Positions 60,722 to 64,000 of a DNA stretch of 64,000 nucleotides are shown here, one piece after another. A program made the translations under genes and the position numbers. The notes under the pieces are model-generated. The model searched no databases and was not told the origin of the DNA. It was given only the letters and a program-made list of their open reading frames with translations. This stretch comes from Pseudoduganella violaceinigra DSM 15887 (GTDB lineage Bacteria > Pseudomonadota > Gammaproteobacteria > Burkholderiales > Burkholderiaceae_D). Each line of letters starts with the position of its first letter. Position 1 is the first letter of the stretch. Location: contig NZ_KE384356.1 in the NCBI RefSeq assembly GCF_000425385.1, forward strand, positions 248,001 through 312,000, written 5' to 3'.

Positions 60722-62529
60722 ACGGCTTTACCTTCGCATTGCTGGACGACGCCAGCGTCGATCCGGCGACCGGCGCTGGGCGCCTGTCCCGCCTCTATAC
60801 CGGCCACCATGCCACCCTGGCCTGCAGCGATTTCGCCGGCTGGCCGGGCGTGCTGGCCGGGATGGAGCAGGCGCTCACGCGCGGGCTGCATGCGGTGCCG
60901 GTCCTGAGCTACGAGTTGGGCCACCATATCGTCGGCGTGCGGCCGCGCACCGCCACGGCCGCAGCGCCTCCACTGGCGCAGGTGCTGCTGTTCGAGCGTT
61001 GCGAAGAGCTGTCCCAGGCCGAGGTGGCGGCATGGCTGGCGGAGCACGCGGGCGAGGCCGCCGCCGGCGTGGCCGGCATCCGTGCCAACGTGGATGCAGC
61101 GCAGTTCGTCGACGCGATCCAGCGTATCCGCAACTACATCGCGGCCGGCGATACTTACCAGGTCAACTACACCTACCGCCTGCATTGCGACGCCTTCGGC
61201 TCGCCGTTTGCGCTCTACCAGCGCCTGCGCGCCCGCCAGCCCGTGCCTTACGGGGCGCTGATCGGCTTTGAGGACGGCCGCGCCGTCCTGTCGCTGTCGC
61301 CGGAACTGTTCGTGCGCAAAGAGGGCGACATGCTCACCGCGCGCCCGATGAAGGGCACGGCGCCCGCCGCCCCGGACGAGGCTGAAAATGCCCGCCGCGC
61401 CGCCGCACTGGCCGCCGACCCGAAAAACCGCGCTGAAAACCTGATGATCGTCGACCTGCTGCGCAACGATATCGGCCGCGTGGCCGCCACCGGCAGTGTC
61501 GAAGTGCCCAAACTGTTCGAAGTCACCCGCTTCAGCAGCGTGCTGCAAATGACTTCCACCGTGCAGGCCCGCCTGCGCGCCGGCGCCGCGCTGCAGGACA
61601 TCTTCACCGCACTCTATCCCTGCGGCTCCATCACCGGCGCGCCCAAGAAGCGCACCATGGAGATCATCGCCGAGCTGGAACCGGAAGCGCGCGGTATCTA
61701 CACCGGCGCCATCGGCTGGTTCGCACCGGATGGCGACTTCTGCCTGAACGTTCCGATCCGCACCCTGACCCTGCAAGCGGCCGAAAATGGCATCCGTCAA
61801 GGCGTCATGGGAGTGGGCGCCGGCATCGTCTACGACAGCGAGCCGCTCGACGAATTCGCGGAATGCCAGCTGAAGGCCCGCTTCCTGACCGGCCTGTCGA
61901 ACGATTTCGACCTGTTCGAAACCATGCACGCCACGCGCGAAGCCGGCGCCCGCCATCTTGAGCGCCACTTGCAGCGTCTCGCGGCGTCAGCGAGCTATTT
62001 CGGCTTTAGCTGGGACGATGCCGCTGCCCGCGCCGGCATTGCGCTGGCCTGCCAGGCCCTTCCCGCCGGGCAGCCGCACCGCCTGCGGCTTGCAATGAAT
62101 GCCTCGGGTGCTTTCGCCGTCCAATCCAGCGCGTTGGCGCCGCTCCAGGAGCCGGTGCGCGTACTGCTGGCCGATGAGGCCAGCGACAGCGGCGACCTGT
62201 TCCTGCGCCATAAATCCACCATCCGCGCACGCTACGACGCGGCCTGGAAAGCCGCCGAGGCGCAGGGCGCTTTCGATCAGCTGTTCTTCAATGAACGGGG
62301 CGAGCTGACGGAAGGAGGCCGCAGCAATGTCTTCATCCGGCTTGATGGCCTGTGGATAACGCCGCCCTTATCCAGCGGTATTTTGCCGGGCGTGATGCGC
62401 GCGGTGCTGTTGGAAACCTGGAACGCGCAGGAGCGCGCCATTTCACGCGAAATGCTGCTCGCCGCGGAGGAAATCGTCGTGTGCAATTCTCTGCGCGGCG
62501 CAATGCGCGCAAGCCTACAGGTCGATTAG
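60718..62529 (+). CDS. pabB: Fused aminodeoxychorismate synthase component I / aminodeoxychorismate lyase
   Basis: A 603-residue fusion for p-aminobenzoate (folate) synthesis. The N-terminal PabB part (about 1-365) has VNYTYRLHCDAFGSPF, RPMKGTAPAAPDEAENA, EVTRFSSVLQMTSTVQA and YPCGSITGAPKKRTME. The C-terminal PLP-dependent PabC-like lyase (about 385-603) has FETMHATREAGARHLERHL, HKSTIRARYDAAWK with the Lys, and LTEGGRSNVFI. The TTG start at 60718 overlaps the slmA stop. The fusion is common in Betaproteobacteria. The glutaminase PabA must be elsewhere. It overlaps the convergent DUF1428 gene by 15 bases. Confidence 0.93.
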   Translation: MNGFTFALLDDASVDPATGAGRLSRLYTGHHATLACSDFAGWPGVLAGMEQALTRGLHAVPVLSYELGHHIVGVRPRTATAAAPPLAQVLLFERCEELSQAEVAAWLAEHAGEAAAGVAGIRANVDAAQFVDAIQRIRNYIAAGDTYQVNYTYRLHCDAFGSPFALYQRLRARQPVPYGALIGFEDGRAVLSLSPELFVRKEGDMLTARPMKGTAPAAPDEAENARRAAALAADPKNRAENLMIVDLLRNDIGRVAATGSVEVPKLFEVTRFSSVLQMTSTVQARLRAGAALQDIFTALYPCGSITGAPKKRTMEIIAELEPEARGIYTGAIGWFAPDGDFCLNVPIRTLTLQAAENGIRQGVMGVGAGIVYDSEPLDEFAECQLKARFLTGLSNDFDLFETMHATREAGARHLERHLQRLAASASYFGFSWDDAAARAGIALACQALPAGQPHRLRLAMNASGAFAVQSSALAPLQEPVRVLLADEASDSGDLFLRHKSTIRARYDAAWKAAEAQGAFDQLFFNERGELTEGGRSNVFIRLDGLWITPPLSSGILPGVMRAVLLETWNAQERAISREMLLAAEEIVVCNSLRGAMRASLQVD

Positions 62530-62874
62530 CATTTCGAAGCCGCCGTAGATCAGCCGCTTGCCGTCGAACGGCATCCGGGCCGGGTCCATCATCTCCTTCA
62601 TGCGCGGATCGGCCATGACCTTCTCGTTGCAGGCATCGCGCACCTCGCGCGAAGGGTAAATGATCCATGAGAATACGACCACCTCGCCCTCCTCGAGCTT
62701 GACCGCTTGCGGGAAGGAAGTGTGGACGCCTACTTTCACATCGTCAGCCACGGTCTCGCGGTACTCGGTGGCGCCAAACTCACGCCACACCTTGGCGCAC
62801 TGGCGCGACATTTCCAGGTAGGCATCCATCTTCTTGCTAGGGACCGGCACAATGAATCCATCGACGTAAGCCAT
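62515..62874 (-). CDS. DUF1428 family protein
   Basis: A 119-residue protein of the YbaA/DUF1428 dimeric alpha-beta barrel type: MAYVDGFIVPVPSKKMDAYLEMSRQCAKVWREFGATEYRE at the start (in parts), VVVFSWIIYPSREVRDACNEKVMADPR and the closing DGKRLIYGGFEMLIDL. No function is known. Same-strand context with the FtrA-like regulator (30-base gap upstream) suggests possible co-expression. Confidence 0.9.
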   Translation of the reverse strand: MAYVDGFIVPVPSKKMDAYLEMSRQCAKVWREFGATEYRETVADDVKVGVHTSFPQAVKLEEGEVVVFSWIIYPSREVRDACNEKVMADPRMKEMMDPARMPFDGKRLIYGGFEMLIDL

Positions 62875-62904
62875 TTGAATCTCCTTGTGAAGTGAACCCC
62901 CAGC

Positions 62905-63879
62905 TTATGCCGCACGATTGGCGGTGACAAGGAAGGCGCGGCGATACGCGCCCGGCGTGGTTGAGGCAACGCGGCGGAAATGATGGCGCAGCGACTCTTC
63001 CGAACCGAATCCCGCCCGCTCGGCTACCTGGGCCAGTGGGATATCAGGCGATTCCAGCAGATCCTTGGCGATTGCCACCCGTTCGCGCGCCAGCCACTCG
63101 ACCGGCCCCATGCCGGTGGCCTCCTGGAATTGCCGCTGCAACGTGCGCGCGCTCATGGCCGCGCGCGCGGCCATGCTGGCCACCGTATGCGGCTCGGCCG
63201 GGTGGCTGCGCAGCCAGTCCATCAGGCGCGACAAGCGTCCCTGTTCATCATGTGCCATGGGACGGGGCAGGAACTGCGCCTGGCCGCCCACCCGGTGCGG
63301 CGCCACCACCAGCCGTTGCGCGACCATATTGCCGACCCGGGCGCCGTAGTCGCGGCGCACCAGGTGCAGCAGCATATCGAGTCCCGCTGCGGAGCCGGCG
63401 GAAGTAATGACCTGTCCCTCATCGACATACAGATCGTCTGCCAGCACCCGTACGCGCGGAAAACGGCGCGCCAGTCTTTCGACGTAGCGCCAATGGGTCG
63501 TCGCCCGCAGGCCATCGAGCACGCCCGCCGCCGCCAGGATGAAGACGCCCGAGCAGATGGTGCACAGGCGGGCGCCGCGCGCATGGGCGGCGCGCATTTG
63601 CGCCAGCAGCGATTCCGGCGGCGCTTCATCGGCATCACGCCAGCCGGGAATGACGATGGTGTCGGCACGCTCCAGCAACTGCGGATCATGGGGCGCCTGC
63701 ACCAGGATGCCGCCCGCCGCACGGATCGGCCCCGGCTCGATGGCGCAGACGGCAAAGTCGTACCAGTCCACGCCCAGTTCCGGGCGCTCCAGGGCAAACA
63801 GTTCAACCGTGCAGCCGAATTCGAAGGTGCACAGGCCGTCGTAGGCCAGCGCCACAACCAGGTGTTTTTTCGCGCTCAT
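62905..63879 (-). CDS. ftrA: GlxA/FtrA-type transcriptional regulator (DJ-1/PfpI plus AraC HTH)
   Basis: A 324-residue regulator. The N-terminal DJ-1/PfpI-like domain (about 8-170) has HLVVALAYDGLCTFEFGCTVELF, VIPGWRDAD and the nucleophile-elbow-like CTICSGVFILAAAG. The C-terminal AraC-type double HTH is at about 225-324 (MSARTLQRQFQEATGMGPVEWLARERV and IPLAQVAERAGFGSEESLRHHFRR). The opening strongly resembles FtrA. The inducer and targets are unknown. It is divergent, across 96 bases, from a gene starting at 63976, which is a likely target. Confidence 0.87.
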   Translation of the reverse strand: MSAKKHLVVALAYDGLCTFEFGCTVELFALERPELGVDWYDFAVCAIEPGPIRAAGGILVQAPHDPQLLERADTIVIPGWRDADEAPPESLLAQMRAAHARGARLCTICSGVFILAAAGVLDGLRATTHWRYVERLARRFPRVRVLADDLYVDEGQVITSAGSAAGLDMLLHLVRRDYGARVGNMVAQRLVVAPHRVGGQAQFLPRPMAHDEQGRLSRLMDWLRSHPAEPHTVASMAARAAMSARTLQRQFQEATGMGPVEWLARERVAIAKDLLESPDIPLAQVAERAGFGSEESLRHHFRRVASTTPGAYRRAFLVTANRAA

Positions 63880-63975
63880 GGCGCAATCTTAACGCACTCT
63901 GGCATTTGCGCCACTGCCGCGCCAATGGGCGGCGGCCGACAATGGCAGCACTTTCAACGCCACAGGAGAATCAAG

Positions 63976-64000
63976 ATGCCATCCGTCGTTACCGAAGTCG
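63976..64000 (+). CDS. Start of a gene running off the right edge
   Basis: ATG at 63976 with an AGGAG ribosome-binding sequence 8 bases upstream gives MPSVVTEV before the window ends. It is divergent from the FtrA-like gene. In related bacteria the neighbour of such regulators is often a rhodanese-like protein, but eight residues are too few to say. Confidence 0.5.

Overview
The window looks like chromosomal DNA of a betaproteobacterium of the order Burkholderiales, most likely family Oxalobacteraceae (Massilia / Duganella / Pseudoduganella / Janthinobacterium type). This is inferred from the high GC content, the protein styles (PEP-CTERM export, a TonB receptor of the Xanthomonas/Caulobacter type, DUF4148, argB-slmA linkage) and the gene order. 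It is mostly core and metabolic sequence. I see no insertion sequence, prophage, CRISPR array or integrase. Coding density is high and no gap between genes exceeds about 240 bases.

Left part (1-17 kb): the 3' end of metE; a ridA-like/tfoX-like pair; minCDE (division-site placement); an orphan OmpR-type response regulator; hemA-prfA-dsbB-prmC (haem precursor, translation termination and release-factor methylation, with a disulfide-bond gene inserted); gshA; and a histone-deacetylase-fold protein whose catalytic residues are substituted. A response regulator/histidine kinase pair lies divergent to a CcdA-thioredoxin module. Then come ohr with a clear promoter and a repeated operator-like 14-mer, a small DUF4148 protein, an ElaA-type acetyltransferase and an FKBP lipoprotein.

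Middle part (17-33 kb): kup, rarD, a PEP-CTERM protein behind a sigma-54-like promoter, an AT-richer exported protein, ettA, a DUF6265 protein, an outer-membrane barrel protein, alkB divergent from a small molybdopterin-fold protein, and a tightly packed minus-strand group (M24 peptidase, 87-residue unknown, MgtC-like, DUF924, DUF2520). These are followed by an RlaP-like nucleotidyltransferase and a beta/gamma-crystallin plus glycine-zipper protein.

33-42 kb is one plus-strand operon: acyl-CoA ligase, a complete Liv-type ABC transporter (LivG, H, M, binding protein, LivF), an MmcQ/YjbR protein and a PaaK-like CoA ligase. It lies divergent from a Crp/Fnr regulator with a palindrome between them. 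The likely job is import and CoA activation of a branched or aromatic carboxylate or fatty acid.

43-52 kb is a minus-strand carbohydrate locus in the order solute-binding protein 2, TonB-dependent receptor, FucP-type sugar permease, GtsA-like binding protein 1, response regulator, histidine kinase. Neither binding protein has ABC permease or ATPase partners nearby. Together with the overlap of binding protein 1 with the two-component genes, this suggests that the binding proteins feed a sensor kinase that controls outer- and inner-membrane sugar uptake. This is the best candidate for an under-described system in the window.

Right part (52-64 kb): a nitronate monooxygenase-like protein, a large CorA-like protein, MBL hydrolase plus DUF1289, a PHB-depolymerase-type esterase, a SemiSWEET, a CWC Cys-rich protein, argB, tRNA-Thr(GGT), a TraB/GumN protein, a HAD nucleotidase, slmA, a fused PabB-PabC, a DUF1428 protein and an FtrA/GlxA-type regulator. 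The last bases hold the start of one more gene. Family assignments come from sequence recognition without database searches.
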